Below are positions 34,977 to 43,870 of a stretch of 64,000 bases of DNA, piece by piece; position 1 is the first letter of the stretch, and every line of letters begins with the position of its first letter. This DNA comes from Rhodobacterales bacterium HKCCE4037 (lineage in GTDB: Bacteria > Pseudomonadota > Alphaproteobacteria > Rhodobacterales > Rhodobacteraceae): NCBI GenBank assembly GCA_015689645.1, contig WVSM01000006.1, forward strand, positions 1 through 64,000, given 5' to 3'. A program made the translations under genes and the position numbers. A model generated the notes under the pieces. The model saw only the letters and a program-made list of their open reading frames with translations. It was not told the origin of the DNA and did not search any database.

Positions 34977-35846
34977 ATGCGGCTGGCACTTCTGACCACC
35001 ATCGTCCTGATCGCCTTCGCCCTGAACTCGATCCTGAACCGCATGGCCGTGGGCAATGGCGAGATCGACGCCATCGCCTTCGCCGTGATCCGGGCCCTGG
35101 CGGGCGCGATCATACTGGCGGTTCTCGTGCTGGCCCGGCGCTGCGCGCTGCCCATGTTCCGGTCGGCGCGCATCGTGGGCGCGGGCAGCCTGACCCTTTA
35201 CCTCGTCGGCTTTTCGATCGCCTATGTCCAGATCGACGCGGGCCTCGGGGCGCTGCTTCTGTTCGGGGGCGTGCAGGTGACGATGTTCGCGGGTTCTGTC
35301 ATCGGGGGGGAGCGCCCTCCGGCGCGGCGCTGGACCGGCGCTGCGCTCGCACTGGCTGGCTTGGCGTGGCTCAGCTGGCCGACCGGCTCTGCTGCCGTGC
35401 CCCTCGTGGCGGTCGTGGCCATGCTGCTCGCCGCCGTGGGTTGGGGCATCTACAGCCTTGCCGGGCGCGGTGCGACGGACCCGATGGCCGAGACCGGGGC
35501 GAATTTCGCGTGGTCCGTGCCGCCGCTGTTGCTTGTCTCCCTCCTGCGCCCGGCGCAGATCGACGGCATCACCGCAACCTCCACCGGCATCGCGCTGGCC
35601 GTGGTAGCCGGAGCGCTGACCTCCGGCCTCGGCTACGCGCTTTGGTACACGGTCCTGCCGAAACTGGGCGCGACCCGCTCCGCGCTTTTGCAACTGACGG
35701 TGCCGATCATCGCCATGGCGATGGGCGCGGTGCTGCTGGGGGAGGGCGTCACCGGCCGCATGATCGGCGCGGCGCTGCTGACACTTGGCGGGGTCGCCTA
35801 CGGGCTGGGGGCGTTTCAGCGCAGGACCGGCTCCAGCGGATCGTAG
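34977..35846 (+). CDS. DMT-superfamily (EamA) transporter
   Basis: A 289-residue inner-membrane protein with ten hydrophobic segments in two EamA halves. [19 protein letters not shown] and [25 protein letters not shown] are family-like. It starts one base after the phnM stop, so the two are probably translated together. Substrate unknown; a link to phosphonate is only positional. The 3' end overlaps the convergent Nudix gene by 31 bp. Confidence 0.87.
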   Translation: MRLALLTTIVLIAFALNSILNRMAVGNGEIDAIAFAVIRALAGAIILAVLVLARRCALPMFRSARIVGAGSLTLYLVGFSIAYVQIDAGLGALLLFGGVQVTMFAGSVIGGERPPARRWTGAALALAGLAWLSWPTGSAAVPLVAVVAMLLAAVGWGIYSLAGRGATDPMAETGANFAWSVPPLLLVSLLRPAQIDGITATSTGIALAVVAGALTSGLGYALWYTVLPKLGATRSALLQLTVPIIAMAMGAVLLGEGVTGRMIGAALLTLGGVAYGLGAFQRRTGSSGS

Positions 35847-36268
35847 AACACGCGGTCGCTCCAGGCGATGTCTGGAAGGCTGTCGGGCTTGTAGCGCAGG
35901 CCGGCCATCTCCTCGCGGGTCACGAGATGATGTTCGGTCACGACCCCCTCGGTATCGACCCAAGGCTGCAGTGGCTGACCCGAGACCAGCGAAACCCGGA
36001 AATACACGTCGACCTGGTGAAAATCGCGGTCCGGGTCATGGAACTCGTTCACGAGGCAGGGCGCGCCCACGGCAATGCCAAGGCCGGTTTCCTCGTAGAA
36101 TTCCCGCTTGAGGTTGTCTTCCAGCGAACTGTGCGGCTCGGCCCCACCGCCCGGCGGACACAGCAGGTCCGAGACCCCGCCCGGCCAGGCGTTGACCAGG
36201 AGAAGTCGGTTCTCGATCAGCAAAAGGCCGCGAACGGCAAGGCGGATGGGGCGGGGCATTTGTCGCAC
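35816..36268 (-). CDS. Nudix hydrolase with an altered first catalytic residue
   Basis: A 150-residue Nudix protein. The box reads [14 protein letters not shown] then REFYEETGL: the REU-x-EE-x-GU half is intact, but the first conserved Glu is Ser. The catalytic Glu pair in REFYEE is present, so activity is still possible. The substrate is unknown. It is convergent with the EamA gene and overlaps its end by 31 bp. Confidence 0.83.
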   Translation of the reverse strand: MRQMPRPIRLAVRGLLLIENRLLLVNAWPGGVSDLLCPPGGGAEPHSSLEDNLKREFYEETGLGIAVGAPCLVNEFHDPDRDFHQVDVYFRVSLVSGQPLQPWVDTEGVVTEHHLVTREEMAGLRYKPDSLPDIAWSDRVFYDPLEPVLR

Positions 36269-36337
36269 ACAGTTACGTTACGACCGGGCGCGCGCAAGAC
36301 CCCTCGGAAAACCCGCGCGATGGGTTATGTAGGATGC

Positions 36338-37063
36338 ATGTACCGTTCGCTCATCGCCACATTCCTTGCACTTGCCCCGATGCCGGCGATGGCCGATTGC
36401 GTCGTGCTGCTGCACGGGTTGGCGCGCAGCGAGACCTCCCTGTTCCTGCTGGAAGAAAGCCTCGGGGCCGAGGGATACACGGTGATCAACCATGGCTACC
36501 CCTCGACCCGCGCCACCATCGCGCAACTGGCCGAGGCGACGATTCCCCCGGCGTTGGCGCAATGCGGCGATGACACCATCCATTTCGTGACCCATTCCAT
36601 GGGCGGGATCCTCGTGCGCTACTGGCTGGGACGACACGAGGTCGCCCGGTTGGGCCGCGTGGTGATGCTGGCGCCGCCCAACGGGGGCTCGGAACTGGTC
36701 GATGTGCTGGGGCCGCTGGAGCCGTTCGAATGGCTGAACGGTCCCGCCGGTCAGCAGCTCGGCACGGATGAGGGCGAGTTCGTAAACCGGCTTGGCGACG
36801 TGACGTTTGAGCTTGGCGTGATTGCCGGCAATCGCAGCCTCAACCCGATCTATTCCGCCCTGATCCCCGGCCCTGATGACGGCAAGGTGGCCGTGGCGGC
36901 GACCGAAGTGGAGGGGATGGCCGACCACATCGTCCTGCCGGTCACCCATACGTTCATGATGAACAGTCCGTTGGTACTGGCGCAGGTCCGGGCCTTCTTG
37001 CAGAATGGCGCGTTCGATCACGATCTCGGCGTGATCGAGGCAATCGGCGAGCTGATCGAATAG
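36338..37063 (+). CDS. Exported alpha/beta hydrolase (lipase-like)
   Basis: A 241-residue protein with a signal peptide ([19 protein letters not shown]). The oxyanion-type [12 protein letters not shown] and the nucleophile elbow [12 protein letters not shown] (GxSxG-type with His at position 1) mark an alpha/beta hydrolase. A candidate acid/His pair is in the C-terminal half ([10 protein letters not shown]). Esterase or lipase activity in the periplasm is likely. The ATG at 36338 has only a close AGGA; an ATG at 36320 would add six residues. Confidence 0.82.
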   Translation: MYRSLIATFLALAPMPAMADCVVLLHGLARSETSLFLLEESLGAEGYTVINHGYPSTRATIAQLAEATIPPALAQCGDDTIHFVTHSMGGILVRYWLGRHEVARLGRVVMLAPPNGGSELVDVLGPLEPFEWLNGPAGQQLGTDEGEFVNRLGDVTFELGVIAGNRSLNPIYSALIPGPDDGKVAVAATEVEGMADHIVLPVTHTFMMNSPLVLAQVRAFLQNGAFDHDLGVIEAIGELIE

Positions 37064-37128
37064 GGGGCTCTGCCCCCCGCCCTTGCGGGCTCCCCCCGAG
37101 GTTTTTTCGGCAAGATGAAAATGCGGAT
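37063..37128. repeat. REP-like hairpin element
   Basis: GGGGGC-TCT-GCCCCC (37063-37077), a second GC hairpin with CTTGCGGGCTC, CCCCCCGAGG and TTTTTTCGGCAAGATGAAAA follow the hydrolase stop. This type of block, a GGGGGCTCTGCCCCC hairpin with an adjacent CCGAGG...AAGATGAAAA tail, is familiar as a repeated intergenic element in Rhodobacteraceae. It can also end transcripts from both sides. Confidence 0.65.
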
Positions 37129-38192
37129 CAGGCCGCGCCGGTCACCCGGTTGATGTGGCCCATCTTGCGCCCCGCGCGCGTTTCCGCCTTGCCGTAGAGA
37201 TGCACCTGCACGCCCGGCTCGGCCGCGAGGGACGGGGCAAGGTCCACGCCTTCCCCGATCAGGTTCTCCATCACCACGTTGGCATGCCGGCTGCCATCGC
37301 CAAGCGGCCAGCCGGTGATGGCGCGGATGTGCTGCTCGAACTGGTCGACGGCACAGCCCGCCTGTGTCCAGTGGCCCGAATTGTGCACACGCGGCGCGAT
37401 TTCGTTGACCACGAGACCGTTGGGCGTGACGAACAGCTCCACCCCCATCACACCCACGTAGTCGAGCGCGTTGAGGATTCTCGAGGCGATCAGCACCGCG
37501 TCCGTGCGTAGCGACGCGGGGATCTGCGCGGGCAGGGTGGTGGTCGACAAGATGCCGTCGACATGCACGTTTTCGCCCGGATCGTAGGCCGCGACCGACC
37601 CGTCCTTGCCACGCGCCGCGATCACGCTGATCTCGGCGGAGAAATTCACGAAGCCCTCGGCAATCGCCGGCGCGCCATTCAGGCTCGCCAGTGCCGCCTC
37701 GGCCTCGTCCATCTGCATCACGCGCGCCTGCCCCTTGCCGTCGTAACCGAAGCGACGGGTCTTCAGGATCGCCGGCACGCCGGATTGCTTCAGGTCCGCC
37801 CGGATGTCCGAGGTGACTGCGGAGAACGGGGCCGTCTCCAGCCCCAGGTCGCGCAGGAAGCTTTTCTCGATCATCCGGTCCTGGCTGACTTCCAGGGCGC
37901 GGCGGTCGGGATAAAGCGGCGTGGTGCCGGACAGCACGTCGAGCGCATCTGCGGGGATGTTCTCGAACTCGAAGGTGATGACGTCGCAGGCCTCGGCGAA
38001 GCCGCGCAACGCGTCGAGGTCGTCGTAGCCGGCCTGCGTCCAGGCATGGGCGACGTCGGCGGCGGGGGCGGCGCCGGGCTCGTAGACATGGGTCTTGTAG
38101 CCGAGACGCGCGGCGGCCATCGCCAGCATCCGGCCCAACTGGCCGCCGCCGAGAATGCCGATCGTGCTGCCTGACGGCAGGATGTCAGTCAT
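37128..38192 (-). CDS. purK: 5-(Carboxyamino)imidazole ribonucleotide synthase
   Basis: A 354-residue ATP-grasp enzyme of purine synthesis that makes N5-CAIR from AIR, bicarbonate and ATP. It shows [21 protein letters not shown] at the start, [26 protein letters not shown] and [14 protein letters not shown], as expected. The ATG at 38192 is preferred because it overlaps the end of purE by 8 bp. Pairs functionally with PurE. Confidence 0.95.
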   Translation of the reverse strand: MTDILPSGSTIGILGGGQLGRMLAMAAARLGYKTHVYEPGAAPAADVAHAWTQAGYDDLDALRGFAEACDVITFEFENIPADALDVLSGTTPLYPDRRALEVSQDRMIEKSFLRDLGLETAPFSAVTSDIRADLKQSGVPAILKTRRFGYDGKGQARVMQMDEAEAALASLNGAPAIAEGFVNFSAEISVIAARGKDGSVAAYDPGENVHVDGILSTTTLPAQIPASLRTDAVLIASRILNALDYVGVMGVELFVTPNGLVVNEIAPRVHNSGHWTQAGCAVDQFEQHIRAITGWPLGDGSRHANVVMENLIGEGVDLAPSLAAEPGVQVHLYGKAETRAGRKMGHINRVTGAA

Positions 38193-38667
38193 CGCTGGGT
38201 TCCTCTGGGATCGACGCACTCAGATCGGCGCGCCACTGGTCAAGCCGTTTCGCCAGTGCGGGGTCTTCATTGGCGAGGATCGCGGCGGCCATCAGGCCCG
38301 CGTTCGCCGCCCCTGCCGCGCCGATGGCCATGGTGGCAACCGGGTAGCCGCGCGGCATCTGCAGGATCGAGTAGAGGCTGTCGACGCCCGAAAGCGCCTT
38401 GGTCTGGACCGGCACGCCGATCACCGGCACGCGAGTCTTGGAGGCCATCATCCCCGGCAAATGCGCCGCACCACCCGCGCCCGCGATGATTACCTTCAGG
38501 CCCCGCCCGGCCGCGGCCTTGCCGAAGTCCCACAGCCGGTCCGGCGTACGGTGGGCCGACACGATCTTGGTCTCGTAGGGTACCCCGAGCGCGTCCAGCA
38601 TCTCGGCGGCCTCGCGCATGGTGGGCCAGTCGGATTGCGAGCCCATGATGATGGCGACCTGAACCAT
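38185..38667 (-). CDS. purE: N5-CAIR mutase
   Basis: A 160-residue class I PurE that moves the carboxyl group of N5-CAIR to give CAIR. It shows [34 protein letters not shown] and [13 protein letters not shown], as usual. It is the first gene of the purEK pair. Confidence 0.95.
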   Translation of the reverse strand: MVQVAIIMGSQSDWPTMREAAEMLDALGVPYETKIVSAHRTPDRLWDFGKAAAGRGLKVIIAGAGGAAHLPGMMASKTRVPVIGVPVQTKALSGVDSLYSILQMPRGYPVATMAIGAAGAANAGLMAAAILANEDPALAKRLDQWRADLSASIPEEPSDD

Positions 38668-38743
38668 GGCCCTGTCCCTTCTCAGCTAGAATACCGGGGT
38701 ATAGCGCAACGCTCGCGACACGCAATCGGGCAATGGCGCGCGG

Positions 38744-38944
38744 TCAGGCAATGATGTCGGGGGTAAGTTCGTCCTCGATCCGCGCGATCTTGTCCTTCAG
38801 GCGCAATTTCTGCATTTTCAGGCGCTTGAGGGTCAGTTGGTCGACGTTCACACGCTCGCCCAGGGCTCCGATGGCCTCGTCGAGGTCACGGTGTTCGCGG
38901 CGCAAAGCCTCCAGCTTCACGCGCAACACGTCCTCATGGTTCAT
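38744..38944 (-). CDS. YdcH/DUF465-family small protein
   Basis: A 66-residue helical, very charged protein (LEALRREHRDLDEAIGAL, then LKRLKMQKLRLKDKIARIED) of the DUF465 family, expected to form a helical hairpin or coiled coil. It is too short for confident function. The ATG at 38944 is in the frame of a longer upstream open region that is not used. Paralogue of the gene at 13616. Confidence 0.83.
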   Translation of the reverse strand: MNHEDVLRVKLEALRREHRDLDEAIGALGERVNVDQLTLKRLKMQKLRLKDKIARIEDELTPDIIA

Positions 38945-39139
38945 CTCGGATGGTGCAACCACGACCGTAACCCCTGTTTCCACGCCACAAGATAGGCATA
39001 TCCCGTGCAGCCGCCAAGCCTTCTTGGCCCTCTTGCGGTCTTGTCGCTGGCCATTTCCCTCCCCATATTCATGACACGGGCGTTGCCGAATGCGGGACGC
39101 CCGGACATTGCAGATCGCTTGACCAAGGATGTGCGCGAC

Positions 39140-39562
39140 ATGACCAAACTGACCCTTGCGTCCCACCCGTACCTGTTGGGGTTCGACCAACTCGAACGCC
39201 TCGTGGAACGCTCCGCCAAATCCGGCAACGAGGGCTATCCCCCGTTCAACATCGAACAGCGCGGCGAACATGCCTATCGCATCACGCTGGCCGTGGCCGG
39301 GTTTGCCGAAGATGACCTTTCCATCACCGTCGAGGATCGCCAATTGGTGATCCGGGGCAAACAGGCCCCGGCAGACGACGACCGTGTGTTCCTCCATCGG
39401 GGCATCGCCACGCGGCAATTCCAGCGCAGTTTCGTGCTCGCCGACGGCGTCGACGTGGCCGGAGCCAGCATGGAACACGGGCTTTTGCACGTCGATTTGA
39501 ACCGAGCGGTGCCTGAAAGCGTTATCCAGACAATCAAGATCGAAACCGGAGGTGCATCCTGA
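39140..39562 (+). CDS. Hsp20-family small heat shock protein
   Basis: A 140-residue IbpA-like chaperone. The alpha-crystallin domain spans about residues 35-130 (YPPFNIEQRGEHAYRITLAV, then ATRQFQRSFVLADGVDVAGA). It would bind unfolding proteins without ATP. The ATG at 39140 is used rather than an upstream one at 39005, which adds a leader with no similarity. It is coupled to the DUF1150 gene by one-base overlap. Confidence 0.92.
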   Translation: MTKLTLASHPYLLGFDQLERLVERSAKSGNEGYPPFNIEQRGEHAYRITLAVAGFAEDDLSITVEDRQLVIRGKQAPADDDRVFLHRGIATRQFQRSFVLADGVDVAGASMEHGLLHVDLNRAVPESVIQTIKIETGGAS

Positions 39563-39798
39563 TGACCGAAGACCAGATCAACCACGGCGAAGCGCCCCGG
39601 GGTGCACGGCCGATCGTCTACATCCGCAAGGTGGCCGTGGCCGACCTGCCCGACGAGGTGCAGGTTCAGGCGCAGGGGATGAAGAACCTCTACGCGATCG
39701 GCGGTGAAAACGGCGAGCAGATCGCGCTTGTGCGCGACCGGGACCTTGCCTTCATCGTCGCGCGGCAGAACGACCTCAACCCGGTCAGCGTGCACTGA
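39562..39798 (+). CDS. DUF1150-family protein
   Basis: A 78-residue protein of the alphaproteobacterial DUF1150 family (YIRKVAVADLPDEV; LYAIGGENGEQIALVRDR; AFIVARQNDLNPVSVH). Function unknown; the frequent partnership with hsp20 suggests a stress-related role. Its ATG overlaps the Hsp20 stop (TGATG). Confidence 0.9.
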   Translation: MTEDQINHGEAPRGARPIVYIRKVAVADLPDEVQVQAQGMKNLYAIGGENGEQIALVRDRDLAFIVARQNDLNPVSVH

Positions 39799-39825
39799 CA
39801 CGACTTGGTGCGCGGGCGTGCTCCT

Positions 39826-41742
39826 CTAGGCCGCGCCCGATCCGCCGGAGCGGATCTGGTTGATCCGCATCGCCAGCGCGGCTTGCCAGTCCCCCTGCAA
39901 TTCCAGGACGCGCGACACGTAGGCCTCGTTCTCGTGCGGGGCGACACCGGGCTGGTGCACCTCGGCAATCGCCAGCATCGCTTCCTGATCGTGTTCGTTG
40001 AACGCCGCGATCATGGCCTCCGCCGTATCGCGGCTCTCCCCCATCGCCTCGAAGGCCGAGCGGCCCATCCGCAACGAGCTGTCGTAGGTCTCCCGGATGA
40101 TGTCGCGACAGCCGGCGAACCACAAATCATAGACATGGTCGCGGTCCACCGCGCGCGCGATCACGTGCAGGTTGGGAAAGGTCGACGTCGCGTATTCCAC
40201 GATCTGGTTGATGCCGTCGCGGTCGTCGATGGCCACGATCAGGATATCGGCCTCGGCGATCCCGGCGGCGTTCAGCAGGTCGGGCCGCCGTGCATCGCCG
40301 AAATACGTCTTGATCGCGAACCGCTCCATGATCTGCAAGCGGCGGGAATTGTAGTCGATCATCGTGGTCGAATGGCCCGCCGCGCGCAGGATGCGGTCGA
40401 TCAGGCCACCCATGCGCCCCGCACCCGCGATGATGATCTTGCCGTCGCCCGGCATGTCGTCGGCCTCGCGCTCTTCACTGGCGACGAAGCGCGGCGCGAT
40501 CACCCGGTCGTAAAGGATGAACAGCCCCGGTGTCAGCAGCATCGACAGCGCGACCACCAGCAGAAGCATCTCCGACACCTCCGCCGGGATGATCCCGCCG
40601 GCCACGGTGAACGACAGCAGCACGAAGCCGAATTCGCCCGCCTGCGCCAGACCCAGCGCCATCAGGTACTTGTCCGCGCCGCGAATGCGGAAGATGAAGG
40701 CCAGCGCCATGAGGATCACTGCTTTCAGGACGATCAGGCCAAGCGTCATGGCGAGGACGATGACGATGTTCTCCCACAGCAGGCCGAAGTTGATCGACGC
40801 GCCGACGGTCATGAAGAACAACCCGAGCAGCAGACCCCGGAACGGGTCGATGTCCGACTCCAGCTCGTGCCGGTAGGGGGAGTTCGCAAGGACAACGCCC
40901 GCCAGGAAGGTGCCGAGCGCGGGGGACAGCCCCACGAGGCTCATCAGCAGCGCGATGCCGATCACCAGCATCAGCGCGGCGGCCGTGAAAAGCTCACGCA
41001 GGTTGGCGGCCGAGATGAAGCGGAACAGCGGCCCGGTCAGGAGCGAGCCGATCCCCAGGACGGCGGCGATTGCGGCAAGGTTCACGAGCGCCGTCTGCCA
41101 GCCGTTGAGGCCCGCGACGAGGCTCATCGAAGGCCCGTGATCGCCGCCCTCGCCGTGATCTCCCTCGGCGACGTGTCCGGCCACCTCCGCGCCATGTCCG
41201 GCCGCCTCTATCCCCGCATCCAGCAGTTCCGGCATCGCCAGAAGCGGCAGGAAGGCCAGCATCGGGATCACCGCGATATCCTGCATCAGCAGCACCGAGA
41301 AGCTGCCTTGCCCCCCGTCCGACCGCATCAGCCCCTTTTCGCCGAGAGTTTGCAGCACGATCGCGGTCGAGGACAGCGCCAGCACCATGCCAATCGCAAG
41401 GCTGATCTGCCACGGCTGGCCGAAGGCCATGGCAATCGCCATCACCGCCAGTGCCGTCAGCACGATCTGTCCGCCGCCAAGTCCCAGAAGCTGTCCGCGC
41501 ATCTCCCACAGGCTTTTCGGCTGCAACTCCAGCCCGACGAGGAACAGCATCATGACGACGCCGAATTCCGCGAAATGCTGCACCTCGATCACGTCGACGC
41601 CAAGCGCGCCCAGAACCGGCGAAATCGCGATCCCGGCGATCAGGTAGCCGAGGACCGAACCGAGCCCCAACCGGCTGGCGATCGGCACGGAGATCACGCC
41701 AGCGACGAGGAAGATCGTGGCGAGGAGGAGGAAGTCGGTCAT
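39826..41742 (-). CDS. Kef-type cation/proton antiporter with RCK domain
   Basis: A 638-residue protein with about 12-13 membrane helices of the CPA2 antiporter type (residues 1-420, including PIASRLGLGSVLGYLIAGI, ALSSTAIVLQTL and SLVGLSPALGTFLAGVVLA) and a cytoplasmic RCK_N nucleotide-binding domain (IIIAGAGRMGGLIDRILRA), as in KefB/KefC. It exchanges potassium (or sodium) for protons. A His/Glu/Gly-rich loop between helices at about residues 178-202 is unusual. No KefF/KefG partner is adjacent. Confidence 0.92.
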   Translation of the reverse strand: MTDFLLLATIFLVAGVISVPIASRLGLGSVLGYLIAGIAISPVLGALGVDVIEVQHFAEFGVVMMLFLVGLELQPKSLWEMRGQLLGLGGGQIVLTALAVMAIAMAFGQPWQISLAIGMVLALSSTAIVLQTLGEKGLMRSDGGQGSFSVLLMQDIAVIPMLAFLPLLAMPELLDAGIEAAGHGAEVAGHVAEGDHGEGGDHGPSMSLVAGLNGWQTALVNLAAIAAVLGIGSLLTGPLFRFISAANLRELFTAAALMLVIGIALLMSLVGLSPALGTFLAGVVLANSPYRHELESDIDPFRGLLLGLFFMTVGASINFGLLWENIVIVLAMTLGLIVLKAVILMALAFIFRIRGADKYLMALGLAQAGEFGFVLLSFTVAGGIIPAEVSEMLLLVVALSMLLTPGLFILYDRVIAPRFVASEEREADDMPGDGKIIIAGAGRMGGLIDRILRAAGHSTTMIDYNSRRLQIMERFAIKTYFGDARRPDLLNAAGIAEADILIVAIDDRDGINQIVEYATSTFPNLHVIARAVDRDHVYDLWFAGCRDIIRETYDSSLRMGRSAFEAMGESRDTAEAMIAAFNEHDQEAMLAIAEVHQPGVAPHENEAYVSRVLELQGDWQAALAMRINQIRSGGSGAA

Positions 41743-41859
41743 GGCACGCCCCTTTGATTGCCGATCACAAGACCTTGAACGCGCGTATGGGTCAATCCTC
41801 CTGCCTTGTCAGCCCGCGACGGCGACTTACCGTTCCCGCCACCAACAAGGAGACCTGAC

Positions 41860-42798
41860 ATGCCCCTGCACCTGCCCCGCCGTTCCGTCCTCGCCGCCAC
41901 CGCCGCGCTGCCGCTTCTGCCCGCCATGGCGGCGCGTCCCGCCCGCGCCGATGCCCACGCAGCCGCAGCCGCCATGCCGCGCGCGCGCAGCTTCTCCATC
42001 GGCTCCTTCACCGTGACGACGCTGCTCGACGGCTCGTCGCCGCGCGAGGACCCGCAAAGCATCTTCGGCATGAACGTCTCGCCCGAAGAATTCGCCGAGG
42101 TGTCGGAGGCCAACTTCATCCCCACCGACATGGCGCAGTTCTACTTCACCCCCGTGCTGGTCGAGGCCGGCGAGGACAAGATCCTCTTCGACACCGGTCT
42201 GGGGCAGGGCGGCATCCAGACCGCGCTCGGCGAGGTGGGCCTGACGCCCGAAGACATCACCCATGTCGTCATCACCCATATGCACGGCGACCACATCGGC
42301 GGGCTGGTGCAGGACGGGGCCGAGATCTTCACCAACGCCGCCTACGTCACCGGGCAGGTCGAATACGACCACTGGACCGGCGCCGCCGCCGATACCGATG
42401 GCGGGCAGCGCGTCGTGAACGAGGTCGCGCCGCTGGCCGAACGGATGAGCTTCGTCGCGGACGGCGACAGCCCGCGCTCGGGCATCACGGCGGTCGAGGC
42501 CTTCGGTCACACCCCCGGCCACATGGCCTACATGATCGAGGATGGCGGAGAGCAGATCCTCCTCGCTGCCGACCTTGCGAACCATTACGTCTGGTCGCTC
42601 GCCTATCCGGATTGGGAAGTGCTGTTCGACGCCGACAAGGAAGCCGCCGCCGTCACGCGACGCCGCATCCTCGGCATGCTGGCCTCGGACCGCATCCCGA
42701 TGATGGGCTACCACATGCCGTTCCCGGCAGCGGGCTTCGTCGACACGCGCGAAGACGGCTTCCGCTGGGTGCCGGTCAGCTACCAGTTGAACGGCTGA
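41860..42798 (+). CDS. Tat-exported metallo-beta-lactamase-fold hydrolase
   Basis: A 312-residue protein with a twin-arginine-like signal (LPRRSVLAATAALPLLPAM), so it is probably folded before export. The metal motif THMHGDHIGG, then a His in FGHTPGHM and an Asp in AADLANHY, and the C-terminal GYHMPFP form the usual metallo-beta-lactamase ligands. AAGGAGAC precedes the ATG. Quorum-quenching lactonase, sulfatase or other hydrolase roles cannot be separated from the sequence. Confidence 0.87.
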   Translation: MPLHLPRRSVLAATAALPLLPAMAARPARADAHAAAAAMPRARSFSIGSFTVTTLLDGSSPREDPQSIFGMNVSPEEFAEVSEANFIPTDMAQFYFTPVLVEAGEDKILFDTGLGQGGIQTALGEVGLTPEDITHVVITHMHGDHIGGLVQDGAEIFTNAAYVTGQVEYDHWTGAAADTDGGQRVVNEVAPLAERMSFVADGDSPRSGITAVEAFGHTPGHMAYMIEDGGEQILLAADLANHYVWSLAYPDWEVLFDADKEAAAVTRRRILGMLASDRIPMMGYHMPFPAAGFVDTREDGFRWVPVSYQLNG

Positions 42799-42810
42799 TC
42801 GCTCGGCAGA

Positions 42811-43533
42811 TCAGCAGACGGGAACCACCAGTTCCTCGAGCTCGACGGCAACACCGCGCGCCCTCAGCTGCGCGATCACCGCGTCATGGGCGTCGGTGTT
42901 GCCGACATAGGTGATCGAGACCTGCCGAAGGTTCGGCAGGTTCAGCAGCGGCGACAGGTCGCTCACCAATTCGCTGTCGAGATGCACCGCCCGCAGCCCC
43001 GGATGGCGTCCAAGCGAGGCAAGGTTCGTCTGCGGCCCGGTGCTCGACAGGTGCAGGCGCTGAAGTCCCGGCATCTGGGCCACAAAGGACAGATCGCTCA
43101 TGCCCTGGTAGCCCACGGCCAGTTCCCGCAGGCCCGAGACCCGCGTCAGCGGCGTCCAGTCGACCGGCTGAATGCCCTGCATGTGGATCAGCCGCAGGTT
43201 GCCGAAATTCACCAGTCCCGACAAGTCGCGCACATCGCTGTAGCCCATGTGCAATTCCTGCAATTGCCCCATAGCCGTGATATCCGAAAGCCGCGCGAAA
43301 TCGGTGTTCGCCACCATGAGCGAGGTCACGTGGCTCAGCGCGTTGAGCTGCGTGTAATCGGCCAGTGGCGCGTAATCGAGGGCCAGCGTCCGGCAAGCCT
43401 CGGCCATGCAGCTTTCGACAAGGCCCTGCCCGTAATCATATTGCGGGGTGACGGTTGTGCCCTGACACGCCGCAAGCGCGGTGACGGCGGCGGAGGCGAG
43501 AAGGGCGGGGCGGATCAGGCGGGCGAGGGGCAT
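42811..43533 (-). CDS. Leucine-rich-repeat lipoprotein
   Basis: A 240-residue protein with a lipoprotein signal (lipobox LAAC, Cys near residue 23), so it should be membrane-anchored. Residues about 60-225 hold seven or eight internalin-type leucine-rich repeats, for example VTSLMVANTDFARLSDI and LQELHMGYSDVRDLSGL, which form a curved binding surface. Two late Cys may cap it. Such lipoproteins often bind proteins, but no partner is known. The ATG at 43533 excludes a 51-codon leader that is the palindrome region in another guise. Confidence 0.8.
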   Translation of the reverse strand: MPLARLIRPALLASAAVTALAACQGTTVTPQYDYGQGLVESCMAEACRTLALDYAPLADYTQLNALSHVTSLMVANTDFARLSDITAMGQLQELHMGYSDVRDLSGLVNFGNLRLIHMQGIQPVDWTPLTRVSGLRELAVGYQGMSDLSFVAQMPGLQRLHLSSTGPQTNLASLGRHPGLRAVHLDSELVSDLSPLLNLPNLRQVSITYVGNTDAHDAVIAQLRARGVAVELEELVVPVC

Positions 43534-43594
43534 GGAACAGGCCTCTAGGGTGTGAGATTGGCCGGAGATTATCACGCTTCCCGACAGTTGAGAG

Positions 43595-43862
43595 GGCAGG
43601 AAAACCTGCCGTTTTCTGAAGTGTGGGCGTGGCGGATTTTTGAGAAAAATCCGTCCGGAAAACGCGCGTTTTGCGCCCCGCCCCACGGCGGGGCCCGGCT
43701 TTCTGCAGAAAACCGTTCAGGAAAACTGGGGTTTTCCTCTGTGACGGGTCAGCCCGTTTCGCGTGGCTCTCTTTGAAGGGCCATAGCTACTTCGCCTCCC
43801 GGGACTCCGCCCGTTCGCGCTTCAAACGCTCCACCGGGGCGTTTGCCGGGCCGTTGGCCCGG
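43595..43862. repeat. Array of at least eight hairpin palindromes
   Basis: In order: GGCAGG-AAAA-CCTGCC (43595), CGGATTTTT-N3-AAAAATCCG (43633), AAAACGCGCGTTTT (43659), CCCCGCC-N4-GGCGGGG (43676), TTTCTGCAGAAA (43700), AGGAAAAC-N4-GTTTTCCT (43719), ACGGG-N4-CCCGT (43744), CAAACGC-N9-GCGTTTG (43823) and CCGGGCC-N3-GGCCCGG (43846). They fill the 337-bp gap between the LRR lipoprotein and nadE genes (both minus strand). The stems are unrelated to each other in sequence. Confidence 0.9.
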
Positions 43863-43870
43863 ACCAGCGC

